Shown here: positions 45,125-55,996 of the stretch, piece after piece | How the letters are laid out: every line of letters begins with the position of its first letter | Numbering within the stretch: the first letter of the stretch is position 1 | NCBI RefSeq assembly: GCF_015706575.1 | Contig: NW_024037076.1 | Location: 21,146,898-21,210,897 of the forward strand | Source: Patiria miniata | Taxonomy: Eukaryota > Echinodermata > Asteroidea > Valvatida > Asterinidae | Reading direction: 5' to 3' | DNA: 64,000 bases | Made by a program: the position numbers and the translations under genes | The notes under the pieces: model-generated | Database searches by the model: none | The model's input: the letters and a program-made list of their open reading frames with translations, nothing else | What the model was told of the DNA's origin: nothing

Positions 45125-45665
45125 ACGTTTCCCTTGACTAGTTGCCGTCGTTGGGGGACCCGAGGGCAGAAGAAGCTAAAGTCCTCCTCCATGCTGGTCT
45201 GTCAGCGGCCTGCACTAGGAGTTCTGACATAGTCGTGTTTGTCCATTCCTTTACGTTGTCTACCCAGCTCTTCCGTTGTCGCCCTCGCCTTCGTCCTCCC
45301 TCGACAGTGCCCTGCATGATAGTCTTGCAAAGACTGTTATGCCACGTGACGTGGCCGAACCACTTCAGCTTCCGTCGCTTCATGGTGGCAAGAAGAGGTT
45401 CCTGGGGACCAACAAGACTCTCGGCCTTGTTCCTCACAAACTCATTGGTCTTGTGCTCCAAGTATGAGATGCGGAGCAGCTTCCTCAGGCATTTCGTTTC
45501 GAACGCCTGAATTCGTCTTTCTGACTCAGCCAGCAGTGTCCATGCCTCGCATCCATACAGTAGGGTGGAGAGTACCAGAGATTTGAAGAGCCTGTACTTG
45601 GTGGGGAAGCTGATGTTGCTCTTCCATACCCTCTCGAGTCTGGCCATTGCTGCAGTGGCTATTGC
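45125..45665 (-). mobile_element. RTE-type LINE fragment
   Basis: The minus-strand frame at 45647-45138 encodes the C-terminal tail seen in RTE-like elements: LVLSTLLYGCEAWTLLAESE, IQAFETKCLRKLLRISYLEH, RRKLKWFGHVTWH and GRRRGRQRKSWVDN, ending in a stop. The 3' end is a short tandem tail (CGTAACGTAACGTAG). The RT core is absent, so the copy is 5'-truncated. Confidence 0.82.
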
Positions 45666-45889
45666 AATTCGGATACGGATTTCTGCTGTGCGCAGTATTG
45701 GAATATGTATGCATTTTCACTTTTCCAGTTTTGTACATCCCCATCCTGTTTACAAAAACCCTGACGGTATCAACAAACAAACAGGTAAAATACACTGAAA
45801 AAAATGTAACCATATGTTGTAGAAGTTTAGAACAATGCTGTTTTGGGCCATATGGGATAAGTAAGGCGGGCATATCTGTCGAAAATATT

Positions 45890-48053
45890 GATACCGGTAC
45901 ATGTGGAATTAAAATGCGTTGGCTACCAGACGGTCTCTATCAATATTTCCTTGAATGTTGGCTGGTCCGTCATAGTCGGGTACTTCCACGATGTCAAGGT
46001 TGTGCTGCCTTCCAAGATATGGATCGTTGATTTCCTTAGATATATTGTACAACACGACACATATGCTACAATGACAATACATGCACGATCTGGTGCAATG
46101 CGGAGCCCCCTTCGCAGACATGGAAACTTCATTTTGAGCTGCCCATTCGTCTGCTCGATCAAGACTCTTGTTCGGCGGTGGCAACTGTAGTGCAGAAAAA
46201 AAGTGAACAAAAATACCCTCTTGTATTTCGTTAATTTTTTCCTATGATGCTAGTGTACAGTTACAAATGCCACCAGCATGGGCATCGTCCGGATTTTTTT
46301 CCGGGGGGGGGGGGGGGAACACCCCCTCATCCCCCCCCCCCACCCCCACTAAAAAATACTTGTACTTTCTCTTGCATATTATTCTCAATTTATCAAGGGT
46401 GGGCGGGGGACATTCATGTATTCAATTACAAGAAAATATTACTTCACACCTCTTTTTGTTTTCTACCTTTTTTTATTTTGCTTTTCCGGGGGGGGGGGGG
46501 GGAGGTGCATACATAACGGAAATTCAATAAACAATTCAGAGGGTTGCAGACGCCTCCCACCACCCCCACCCCCACCCCTCCACCAAAAAAAAATAATCGA
46601 AAAAGGCACAGCCTTTCTATATTTTCTTTTGGATCTAAAGGTTATGGAAACATCAATACCCGGCAGAACTTCCCGAGGCAACAGTGTTGTACTTGAATAT
46701 TTACAATCCTTCGGTGATTGGTTAAATTAAGTTTAAAATTCAAAAAAGAAATGAATCGGTTTTCCGATGATGTTACCGGTTATAGTCTGGTTGGGCAGCT
46801 GAATTTGGCTGAAGGAAAGGTGTCATGAGCCACCTGCGTTGTGGGTACCCAGTGTCTCCCAGTAAAATACCACGCAGTTCCCCTCTCTCCAACATCTGCC
46901 CGACATCACTGTTCTGAATGATTCGACTGTCGTGGGTGGATCCGGGCCATCTGGCGACAACATTCATGATCTTGTACTTGGTGTTACATATCAGTTGGAC
47001 ATTAATGCTATATGTCTTCCTTTCCGATTGACATATGCAAATTCATTTGGGCCAAACGGACAACAATCGAGAAGGACATGGGTACAATCAACGGCTCCGA
47101 CTGCTCCAGGGAACCCAGCTAGCATGTAGAAGTCTAATTGATTTCTGGCAACTTCTTCTGGTGTTGCTGGCCACTTATATGTTCATCTTTCATACCGACA
47201 AGGGCATGTACCACCCTGTGAATTATTCGACAGGTACTTGCCTCAGAAATGCCGTGATGTTCTGATGTAGTTGTGTAAACGCATCCGGTTGCAAAAAAAT
47301 CGCAGGGCTACAAACACTTGGATTGTTGCGTCGATTGCATGACTTCTTAAAGTCTGTGGTCTAAGATGGGGTTCCAACCAACCTCGACCCCAGGGTGTCG
47401 AGCAGTACGCGCCCATCACTACCTGCTCTCTCACCCTGGTATTGGATCATTTGCATGTGCAAGATTTTGAACACGTATGAAAATGAGGAATAGTCTGGTG
47501 CCTGCTTGTGCGTTACATTTGCGTTTGTTTTTGTATGCGGTGTCTGGGGTAAAAGCAAAGTCAATTCGTCGTAGCGCGAGCATGGCGTGAGTTACGAAAA
47601 ACACGATTTATTTAATTAAATTGTTACGATCTTACCGAGGCAACATGTAGTATCACATTTCATATTAATATGAACAAATTGGGAAGGAAATGAGTATTTT
47701 CGAGAAGGCGTGGACGAATAATCGCGAAAACACGTACTGCACGTTGTGAATAACAACACCAAGTACGCGACAAAAATCCATTACTAGCCAATTGCCGTAT
47801 CGAATCAGGATGCAGGAAGAAAGTTCCCTATCCAGGGTTTACTATTGGAAACTAGGTTGGAAATAAAGTAAGCACTGGGGACGAGGTTGGGGTTCCAACA
47901 TATCTATAACCCGCATGACACCATTTTTCGTGAATCGGTAATATGTATGCATTTTCTTGTCGCTGTATGTGTCCAGTGGGTTGGTTTTATCTCGAAAAAC
48001 CCCCTCTCTCTGCAAAGCTCGGACATTATTGACGTATAGTAAGTGCAACGCCA
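45890..48053 (-). pseudogene. PIF/Harbinger transposase (HARBI1-like) relic
   Basis: Read on the minus strand, the N-terminus (from 48053) has REGVFRDKTNPLDTYSDKKM and GVMRVIDMLEP. It continues after the MITE at 47889-47379 with LRPQTLRSHAIDATIQVFVA and STCRIIHRVVHALVG. The DDE region follows at 46967-46773 (VVARWPGSTHDSRI, GILLGDTGYP), and the C-terminal part at about 46190-46040 (TRVLIEQTNGQLKMKFPCLR). The order matches DDE_Tnp_4 Harbinger transposases. The frame is interrupted several times by the MITE, frame changes and G/C-rich low-complexity sequence (46290-46600). It points towards the Myb-like gene, the convergent layout known in some Harbinger elements. Confidence 0.82.
47379..47889 (-). 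mobile_element. Mutator-like MITE, copy D
   Basis: It has the family ends CAACCTCG...CGAGGTTG in inverted orientation relative to copies A and B. An exact 10-bp duplication GGGTTCCAAC flanks it (47369-47378 and 47890-47899). It is inserted in the N-terminal part of the Harbinger transposase relic. Confidence 0.85.
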
Positions 48054-48904
48054 TATTTGCACAATGTCAAACTTACGTTAATAAAAATGGCGGGAACGTC
48101 CCTGCGATGAAAAAATACTTTGCGGACACTAATAACGCATCGCAAGATATCAATCGCAAACTAGATTATTTGCGATGATGAGCAAATTCATCGCACGTTT
48201 TAGTGAAAATAAGGCAAAAAAAAAAAAAACTCGGTCTCTGGTCAGCGCGCGCGTCGATTTTAATCATGCGCGTCAACCTTAAAGGGCACCAAGGCAAATT
48301 ATGGAGGACACCAATGTATAATGAGGACACAAAAAAGCAAAATAGTACTCACCTTGTCTGTACAATTCAAGCTTGAAAAAAAAAAAGCCACCAAAAAAAA
48401 AAAAAAAAAAAAACGCGTCGCCGCATCAATTCCGGAACTTCGGTCTGACCATGCAGAGACCGATTATTATTTTTTTTGGCCTAATGCTTCTTTGAAATTC
48501 ATCGCTAACTTGCGATGGAATTTGAGTTTAGCGATTGATTTGGGGCATTTGCGATGACAAAAATCGTTAGTAAAATACGCTGCAGCTGATATCTCTAGAT
48601 ATTAGAATTTTGGGGTGAAGCTTTATGAAAGGAATACATACTGCCTGGATACGGGGCACAGTAAAACTGTGACCCAGGGAGCGTTCTATTTTCCCAAACA
48701 CATTTAGAACTCTTTATGGGTTCACATCGGAAGGCTAGGTTTTGCTTGTTTCTTGTCTTTACATAATCACACAAAGCATTACATACTAATATTCTAGTCC
48801 TTTTTCTGATTTCTTTCGCCGTAACTCGCATATCAACAGTGATCCTGTAATTCGTACCTTCATGCAGAAAATATTTCGACAGTGTAGCCACAAACTTTTT
48901 TCCC

Positions 48905-49195
48905 CGTTATCTCAGTGGGGAGTCAGTTGGCGTAGGGGTTCTTTCCTCGCTTTCCACGGCTGTGACCCGGGTTCGAATCCAATATGTGGATTGCATTTTC
49001 AGTCCCTACCTGATTCCGTGGGTTATCCTCAGAATATTCCTCTGGGTTTTTCCTCCCACCTCTAAAACTGTAACTTCTTCTCATTGTCTCCTCTCTACAG
49101 TTTTCTTCAGGCGTTCGAGCTACAGTGCCTTTGGTACTTTTGAGGAATCCTTGGTTTCATTACCAGAAAGAAATAAAATTTAAAAAAAAATTGAA
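48905..49195 (+). mobile_element. tRNA-derived SINE
   Basis: An A-box-like TTGGCGTAGGGG (about 48928) is followed 41 nt later by a perfect B box GGTTCGAATCC (48970-48980). The body contains CCTCTGGGTTTTTCCTCCCACC and ends in AAATAAAATTTAAAAAAAAA. The polarity and A-rich tail fit a tRNA-derived SINE of about 290 bp. No target duplication was resolved. Confidence 0.7.
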
Positions 49196-49601
49196 TTTTA
49201 TTATGCCCTTGCAAAATGCGTCGTTGCATACGTGCGCGAACACGCGAGGGGGGGGGGGGTGCTGATGGCAGATTGATCAAGTCGGACTTTTGCTAATTTT
49301 TGAATCACATATGCACATGCTCTGTACATGCACACACACACATAATGTACACACAGTGTGGGCGCATACTAGACTTGACTCAAGTCGGAATTGCCTTAAG
49401 TCGGTATCTTTAAAAAAAATCCAAAAAATTACTTACTTTACGTCTTTCCAGAGGCACGACAAGGTACACTTCAGCACGCGTTCAACTTCAGTGCCGTATA
49501 ACAATGCGCACACACTGTATACATTGTACAACACGCGTACTATGTACGTACATGTACATGTGTTGCAGAGCATGTGCATCACATAAAAATAACATGTACA
49601 T

Positions 49602-50555
49602 GGTAGCAGACCAGTAAATAAACTTCCATAGACCCCAATGGTAAATGCTCCCACTTCAAAAATTCGGGAAAAATACTCACAACTCTCCAAGGTGTTCGAG
49701 ACACACATCAAATTAAAGCTTATTTCATCATCTTTCATTTTCTTTTCAATTTTCGAGGGGTCAACTGATGACTTTTAGGAGAAATTTACATCTGAAGATG
49801 ATCACCCCTGAAAATAGTCCTGAAGCCCATCGCCATTTTGAAAAACGATGCCTACACTCCATTGCAAAATAGAGCGCTTTTAGGGTCCAAATTACATCAA
49901 AATTACACAGAACTGCAAGCTCCCAGTCCTGTGCACGGCTTCCACCCATATTTTTTACAAACCCTCAAGTTCATGGCCCACAGCATGCTCAAATACCGAA
50001 GATTTTGAGGGCATGCAAATTGTGATTTGGCCGGCGCAGGCAATTTCGGACCGATTTACTGGTCTGCACCCTATTATAGGTAGCAGACCAGTAAATAAAC
50101 TTCCATAGACCCCAATGGTAAATGCTCCCACTTCAAAAATTCGGGAAAAATACTCACAACTCTCCAAGGTGTTCGAGACACACATCAAATTAAAGCTTAT
50201 TTCATCATCTTTCATTTTCTTTTCAATTTTCGGGGGGTCAACTGATGACTTTTAGGAGAAATTTACATCTGAAGATGATCACCCCTGAAAATAGTCCTGA
50301 AGCCCATCGCCATTTTGAAAAACGATGCCTACACTCCATTGCAAAATAGAGCGCTTTTAGGGTCCAAATTACATCAAAATTACACAGAACTGCAAGCTCC
50401 CAGTCCTGTGCACGGCTTCCACCCATATTTTTTACAAACCCTCAAGTTCATGGCCCACAGCATGCTCAAATACCGAAGATTTTGAGGGCATGCAAATTGT
50501 GATTTGGCCGGCGCAGGCAATTTCGGACCGATTTACTGGTCTGCACCCACATGTA
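49602..50555. repeat. Tandem pair of a 477-bp inverted-repeat unit
   Basis: Units 49602-50078 and 50079-50555 are identical except for about one base and the junction. Each begins GGTAGCAGACCAGTAAAT and ends with the inverted ATTTACTGGTCTGCACCC. An ACATGTAC word flanks both sides of the pair (about 49594 and 50549) and may be the target site. Two minus-strand frames of about 60 and 50-80 codons lie within each unit, but match nothing I know. It is probably a MITE duplicated in tandem. Confidence 0.7.
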
Positions 50556-50610
50556 CGTTTTTAACATGTTGGTCTGGATTTGACGCATGAGGGCGCATTA
50601 TGGTACGGCG

Positions 50611-51003
50611 GGTAGCGTAATTTTTATTCCTAGGAGGGTTAGGGGCAATGTCATGAATAATTCAGTTTTTCCTTTGAATCATTGCAAGACTTAGGTTCTC
50701 GTTCTATTTTCTCCTTAATTTAAAATTTTCTCAGTGATAAATTTTGAGAAGAAAAATAGCTGATGAAAATGAGCAGCGACGACGTGGATTCGAACCAGGG
50801 ATCTTTGTATCCATAGCTCATCTCGCTATCCACTAGGCTACTGTGTGGTAGCTCGACGATAACCGTTCTTTAAAAAGCTTTAATGTATTGTAACTAGTTG
50901 AGTAACTAACAACAATGCTGTTGATGTCATTGTCCGTTCTCATGGATAAACATGAATTATTCATGACATTGCCCCTAACCCTCCTAGGAATAAAAATTAC
51001 GCA
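50611..51003. mobile_element. MITE with about 50-bp inverted ends and a tRNA-like insert
   Basis: The left end GCGTAATTTTTATTCCTAGG continues for some 50 bp and is matched as reverse complement at 50952-51003. The interior on the minus strand has TAGCCTAGTGGA (50840-50829) and GGTTCGAATCC (50796-50786), an A and B box at tRNA-like spacing. The cloverleaf stems are incomplete, so this is a SINE or tRNA relic rather than a working tRNA. Confidence 0.65.
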
Positions 51004-51009
51004 AGCCGC

Positions 51010-51304
51010 GCGGGGCCTTTACTATCTCGTGGAACTAATCACTTATTCATTTATTCACGTAATATAAATCAAGCAATATAAACCAATCATCTAACGGTGG
51101 TTTGCGATTACCAGCAACAGCACGCGCGCCATGGCTGTTGGCTGTCTGGCGCCAGACGACGGCTGCATGATTTACCATTAGTAACAAGTTCTGCATTTTC
51201 ATTGGTCAATTCACAACGGGTAATGCATTATGCATGTCTACCAAATCGGTAGACAAATGTAAAGAAAAACATAAGCGTTCTCCACGAGATGGTAAAGGCC
51301 CTCG
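51010..51304. mobile_element. MITE with about 22-bp inverted ends
   Basis: GGGGCCTTTACTATCTCGTG at the left end is matched by CACGAGATGGTAAAGGCCCT at the right end. The interior contains GGCGCCAGACG and no coding potential. The next-door element ends within 10 bp. Confidence 0.6.
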
Positions 51305-53287
51305 CGGCTACGCCGCTCGTCCTAGTCTTTGTACGTGTCAGCATCCGGGGTGCGTCACGTGTCCGGGTAAGCGCGTGGGACTTGACTAAAGGCTAAGTTT
51401 TAATGTGCCCCGTGTCCAGGCAGATATTCGTTTGATAACGCATCACTCCCAAATTCTATTCTCTATAGTTATATATTTAACTGTAAATAGGTATTGGGGA
51501 ACCAAGTTGCGATTCCCCCCTGGTATACTGATTGCTATACTTATCAGAAGAATTTCAATTTTGGGTGGGTCGTTTGTAACTTATTCGTTGGAAGATTTCT
51601 TCACGGAACAGGTTTTGGTAATGCAATGCCGGAATACTAAGCATAAACACCCATCTGGCAAACTGCCAAACATAACATTTCTTTTCGTAAGAGTTTTGCT
51701 TTTGACAATTATGAGCAATACAAGTCGTGACAAAAACTCTAAACAGCATTGCCTGGAGTTTTGAACTGAGTAGGAACTGTGGTACCAGACCCGTTACCAA
51801 ACTGACTTTTACTCAAGTAAGATCATTGTTATGTACTCAATTATTCGTGGTATTCCAGTATCGGCGCTTTTATTTCTGTTCTCAAACTTGTTTCAATGAG
51901 TACGCATTGACTGGACCAAATATTGATTTGAAAATAACGTCTTTTAATTGTTTGTTGTAAAATAGAAATATTATTGGAATCATTTATGCGAGTGCCATTC
52001 AGATTCGCGCATTCGTAGTGGAAAAAAATGCATCCTCGTCTCCACGGGCCTCTGACTAGTCTGGTATGCAGAAAAAAAAATCCCCATCAAATGGTTGCAG
52101 TTAAGCAACGTAATAAAAAGCAATATAATTAGTTTGTCTGAATCCACAGAGCACAATGACTTTTTTTTTAGTATTTAAAGTTGTTATGGTTATTCGTTTA
52201 CCATTCAAATTCACTGATTATAATATTGAAATTCATCCAACAAAACCGATTATATGCACTTCCATCGTTTATTAAATTTCGTCACTTATCGTACAATCTC
52301 AATGTTAGTTGAAGCAAATTTAAATCGTGGGCGCACAGTTATTCGTCTCGGCAGGAGGTCTCGCCTACGCCGGACTCTGCTAACTCTACACAATTTAATC
52401 GTAATTTTCTGATCTCTGAATGCTGTCATTCGGCAACAGCTAGGTGCCGAATTCAATCTGTATTGACAAATATTCTTGAGCTAGTTTTAAGAAGGTTGAC
52501 CAAATTTTTAAACTGAATGATAAAGGACTAAATCTATTTTGCCCAAAACATCTGAAATTATTCTTGGACAAATTTGAATAAAGAATTGGTGGATCGGAAT
52601 GGGGAAAATGTTTTTAATAAGAAGCCGAAAAAACCGATACGGTTACTTGTATTAGAATAAACATTAAGTTGGCACGACTACGGTATTTAAAAAAAAATTT
52701 AAAAAAAAATCAAATTTCATAATGATTTGAAGACTTGTCTTTAGAGCATGCAGAGGCTATAGTTTCGAAGCGTTGAATAGACAGTTTTCTAATTACACTG
52801 TGGCCTGTTCTGCGCAACTCCGCATCGAAACCGAGGCTACCCTTGAAAACACTGTTCTATAGAAATTTCTTAGCAAAATGTGCTGTTTGCCAACCAAGCG
52901 TACAAAGGTCTATACAGGCCTCGACAAATAACCCATTGGCCTAATGGACCATTATCGTGTTGCGGCCATCATGATGTTTTTCCCATTCAAATCAACGTAA
53001 CCAAAGCAGACTGGAAGGAAAAAAAGTCTGGTTTCTATTTGCACAAAAAAAATTAACATTCAGTACTGTTATTGGATACAGGTAACATGACTGAAATGGT
53101 GACAGCATGATAAAGATCTATTGAGGTATGCCAAAAACAATAGGATGGCGCTGTTTGATTGGGGTATACAGACTTTTGTATTTACCAAAAGCAAATAGCG
53201 CCCTCCTATTGTGTCGCCCATATCTCGAATTTCGCTCGTACCCCCCGCCCTGCAAACAGGGCGCTGGGAGCGGCTGATGAGCTTCAC
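51305..53287. other. AT-rich intergenic stretch without a recognised gene
   Basis: Short open frames up to 119 codons are present, but none shows family motifs or splice-consistent partners. No clear inverted repeat was seen. A host gene with short exons cannot be excluded. Confidence 0.4.
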
Positions 53288-53540
53288 CAACCTCGTCCCC
53301 AGTGCTTACTTTATTTCCAACCTCGTTTCCACTAGTAAGCCCTGGATAGGAAACTTTCTTCCTGTATCCTGATTCGATACCGAAATTGGCTAGAAATGGA
53401 TTTATATCGTGTACTTGGTGTTGTTATTATCAACGTGCAGTACGTGTTTTTGCGATCATTCGTCCACACCTTCTCGAAAATATTCCTTTCCTTTCCAATT
53501 TTGTTCATATTAATATGAAATGTGATACTGCATGTTGTCA
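53288..53540 (+). mobile_element. Mutator-like MITE, truncated copy C
   Basis: It begins with the family end CAACCTCGTCCCCAG and follows copies A and B for about 250 bp to GCATGTTGTC, where the match stops. The right end is missing. It lies just upstream of the Nanos duplication. Confidence 0.75.
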
Positions 53541-54185
53541 ATAATTCGTAGCCGTAGTTCCGTGCATTGAGCTACATATAGGGTTTGGTGCTCTATGCTC
53601 CGTGTAAGCCCTTTCGGACAAGAAACAAATAGGCCTACATGTTACTAGTTGAAGAAAAGTCCATCTACAGCGGCTAAACAACACTGAATTCCTGTTCAAA
53701 TAAAAAAACGAGCAGCAACTAAAAAGCCCAAGTGCTTTCAATACAAGTCATTTTAATAACTTCATCAATACCTAATAAAGCCAAACCCATGAAAGAAACT
53801 GCAGTGTAGTTGCTATCAGGATAATGGCGTGAAAAAAGCGCCTGCTGACTTACCCGCAAATTGGATTCTGCAGGCCGAGTCGGTCGCCCTCTATTGTTGA
53901 CTACTCGCGTGTGATCGTACCGCCGTCAAGTGGTGCGGCCAACCATCAAGGGTATCACAGATGCCGCATGTACCTGTTATGTTGCCGCCAACGGTTTCTT
54001 CTTATTGTCTAAGTACCGACCTCATTCAAGATTTTCAGGATAAAATCTGGCCAGTTCGTCTGGTGGTCATCACTTTGGATTTCATCCATCAACCAGTTAA
54101 CATCAGTTTAGTTCTCGAGTATACCTCAAGATATACCAGCACTTTCAGTTGTCTCTTCATTCAACAAAACGAGCCAGACTTCGAG

Positions 54186-54743
54186 ATGCCTGTCACAGAA
54201 CCCAGAGAGTTTGATCGCTTCCATGACTACCTTGGCCTAGCCCGTCTCATCACCAAGACCAGCGTAGCTTCTCCAAGGTCTCCCTCTGTCCCGGAGTCAT
54301 CGGAACAGTTTTTTGGACTCCAGACGCCAAACATGTATCCGGACCAGGAGACCAGCAGCAACGACAGCCAGTCCACCACCGGTTTCCGTCCCTTCAACAT
54401 GGACGAGTTGTCCCGTAAGACTGGCCCACCATCTCGACGTGGCGACCGATGGGTGGTTCCCAAGCCAACCTGGTGTGTCTTCTGCAAGAACAACGGCGAG
54501 AGCGAAGCGGTCTACGCCTCACACGTCCTCAAGAACAGCCTTGACAAGGTGGTCTGTCCTAGGCTACGGGCTTACATCTGTCCACTGTGTGGAACCTGCG
54601 GAGATGAGGCACATACCATCAAGTACTGTCCAACCAACCTGGGCAGCTTGCAGCCAGCTCCGTCCAAGTCAAGACCCAGCAATCTTGGCATGTTCATCAG
54701 CAGCAGGCTTCTGCCGTCAGCAGAAAACAGAGTTTCCGTATGA
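54186..54743 (+). CDS. nanos: Nanos, CCHC zinc-finger germ-line RNA regulator
   Basis: Nanos proteins act with Pumilio and recruit CCR4-NOT to repress and destabilise mRNAs in germ-line precursors. The 185-residue protein has an N-terminal NOT1-interacting motif FDRFHDYLGL (9-18), a Ser/Gln-rich linker and the paired CCHC finger: C97, C100, H113, C124 and C132, C135, H143, C148 (CVFCKNNGES, AHTIKYC). The frame has no intron, as in sea-urchin nanos genes. It stays open upstream to an ATG at 53961, but the duplicate has frame-changing small indels there, so I take that part as 5' UTR and place the start at 54186. The stop is followed after 29 nt by a histone-type stem-loop. The frame is whole and all zinc ligands are present. 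Confidence 0.9.
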   Translation: MPVTEPREFDRFHDYLGLARLITKTSVASPRSPSVPESSEQFFGLQTPNMYPDQETSSNDSQSTTGFRPFNMDELSRKTGPPSRRGDRWVVPKPTWCVFCKNNGESEAVYASHVLKNSLDKVVCPRLRAYICPLCGTCGDEAHTIKYCPTNLGSLQPAPSKSRPSNLGMFISSRLLPSAENRVSV

Positions 54744-54772
54744 CCATTGCAAGGAGAGACTCTAAATCAAAC

Positions 54773-54788
54773 GGCTCTTTTCAGAGCC
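54773..54788 (+). promoter_or_regulatory. Histone-type mRNA 3' stem-loop after nanos
   Basis: GGCTCT-TTTC-AGAGCC forms a perfect 6-bp stem with a 4-nt loop and fits the metazoan replication-dependent histone consensus (GGYYYUUYUNARRRCC). It is preceded by CAAAC and followed by AACACA, close to the usual AAC and ACCACA flanks. It begins 30 nt after the nanos stop, a spacing typical of histone mRNAs. In histone genes this element binds SLBP and replaces the poly(A) tail. Confidence 0.85.
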
Positions 54789-54800
54789 AACACACTTTTC

Positions 54801-54809
54801 CAAGAGAGA
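54801..54809 (+). promoter_or_regulatory. Histone downstream element-like (U7 site) after nanos
   Basis: CAAGAGAGA lies 12 nt after the stem-loop. The classic sea-urchin histone spacer element that pairs with U7 snRNA is CAAGAAAGA, one base different. The position and strand are right for U7-directed cleavage. No AATAAA is seen for about 600 nt after the stop; the first variant, ATTAAA, is at 54901. Confidence 0.7.
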
Positions 54810-54892
54810 TTTGGTACAATGCATCCCAGTTTTTTAAACGAATTCTTTTAAACCATTTTCCCCCATTAATTTTTTTTTTAAATTGACTGCAA

Positions 54893-55461
54893 ATTTTGCT
54901 ATTAAAAACATTGACAATGGCTTATTAGGGTACAATGTGCTTTTCATTTTTCTATTTCTTCACAACTTTGAATATGACAAAAAGTTGAAAGGTTTAAGAA
55001 GTGGTACCACTCATAACAAACTTTTGAAGATCAATATAAAAGGCTCGTCGATCTACCATTTAATCCTGCCCTTTGTTTCTGTTGGAAATATACAATTGCT
55101 CTATTGCAAGTACTTTTCCCCCCATACGTGCATCTAGTCATTTGAGGTATAGACCTTTCTTTTGTTTGTAAACATTGGCGCCATTTTATATTGGCTACCG
55201 CAAGCATTAAATTAAACATTAAATTATGAACCGAATATTGCAGGTTTAGATGAACAGTGGTCATTAAGGTGGTCATTAATTTTTATGGATTTAGTGATGA
55301 ACAGCCGGCCGATATTTGTGATTCGTGGAGTACATTCTGACGAAAATAAAATGCGCAAGAAACAAATTCATGTCGCATGTACCTAGCAATGAACAATTAT
55401 AGAAGTAAATTCCATTTGTTTTAAGAGCACGGGGCATCATCTTCTACCTATTGACGTTTGT
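54893..55461. other. Spacer between the Nanos units
   Basis: AT-rich spacer with no recognised gene, tRNA-like box or inverted repeat. Confidence 0.4.
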
Positions 55462-55996
55462 TCTACAACGGCTAAACATCACTGAATACCTGTTCAAATA
55501 AGAAAACGAGCAGAAACTAAAAAGCCCAAGTGCTTTCAATACAAGTCATTTTAATATAGCTTCATCAACACCTAATAAAGCCAAACCCATGAAAGAAACT
55601 GCAGTGTAGGCCTAGTTGCTGTAAGGATAATGGCGTGGAAAAAAAACGCCTGCTGGACAAACCGCAAATTGGATTCTGCAGGCCGAGTCGGTCGCCCTCT
55701 ATTGTTGACTACTCGCGTGTGATCGTACCGCCGTCAAGCGGTGCGGCCAACCATCAAGGGTATCACAGATGCCGCATGCACCTGTTATGTTGCCGCCAAC
55801 GGTTTCTTCTTATTGTCTATGTACAGACCTAGTTCAAGATTTTCAGGATAAAGAGTGGCCTGTTTGTCTGCTGATCATCACTTTGGAATTCATCCATCAA
55901 CCAGTAACATCAGTTCCGTTCTCGAGTGTATACCTCAATATGTCTACCAGCACTTTCAGTTCTTTCTTTCTTCAAGAAAACGAGCAACCATTCGAG

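Larger units (their letters stand above)
53660..54892 (+). repeat. Nanos segmental duplication, unit 1
   Basis: From CGGCTAAACA (about 53671) to the poly-T region after the gene, this unit matches 55462-57020. Similarity covers about 500 bp upstream of the start codon, the whole gene, the stem-loop and about 100 bp downstream. It was therefore duplicated as genomic DNA with its upstream region, not by retroposition. Confidence 0.8.

Noticed and set aside
49433-50426. Pairs of identical minus-strand frames of about 60-100 codons as tandem genes
   Set aside because: They repeat because the 477-bp MITE-like unit is duplicated; no domain or start context supports coding.
50786-50840. Possible tRNA gene on the minus strand
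   Set aside because: A and B boxes are present, but acceptor and T stems do not pair fully and the sequence sits inside a MITE; a SINE or tRNA relic is more likely.
54773-54788. Histone gene remnant as the source of the stem-loop
   Set aside because: No histone codons were found near any of the five copies, and four of the five share Nanos 3' flanks while the fifth follows a Nanos C-terminal relic.
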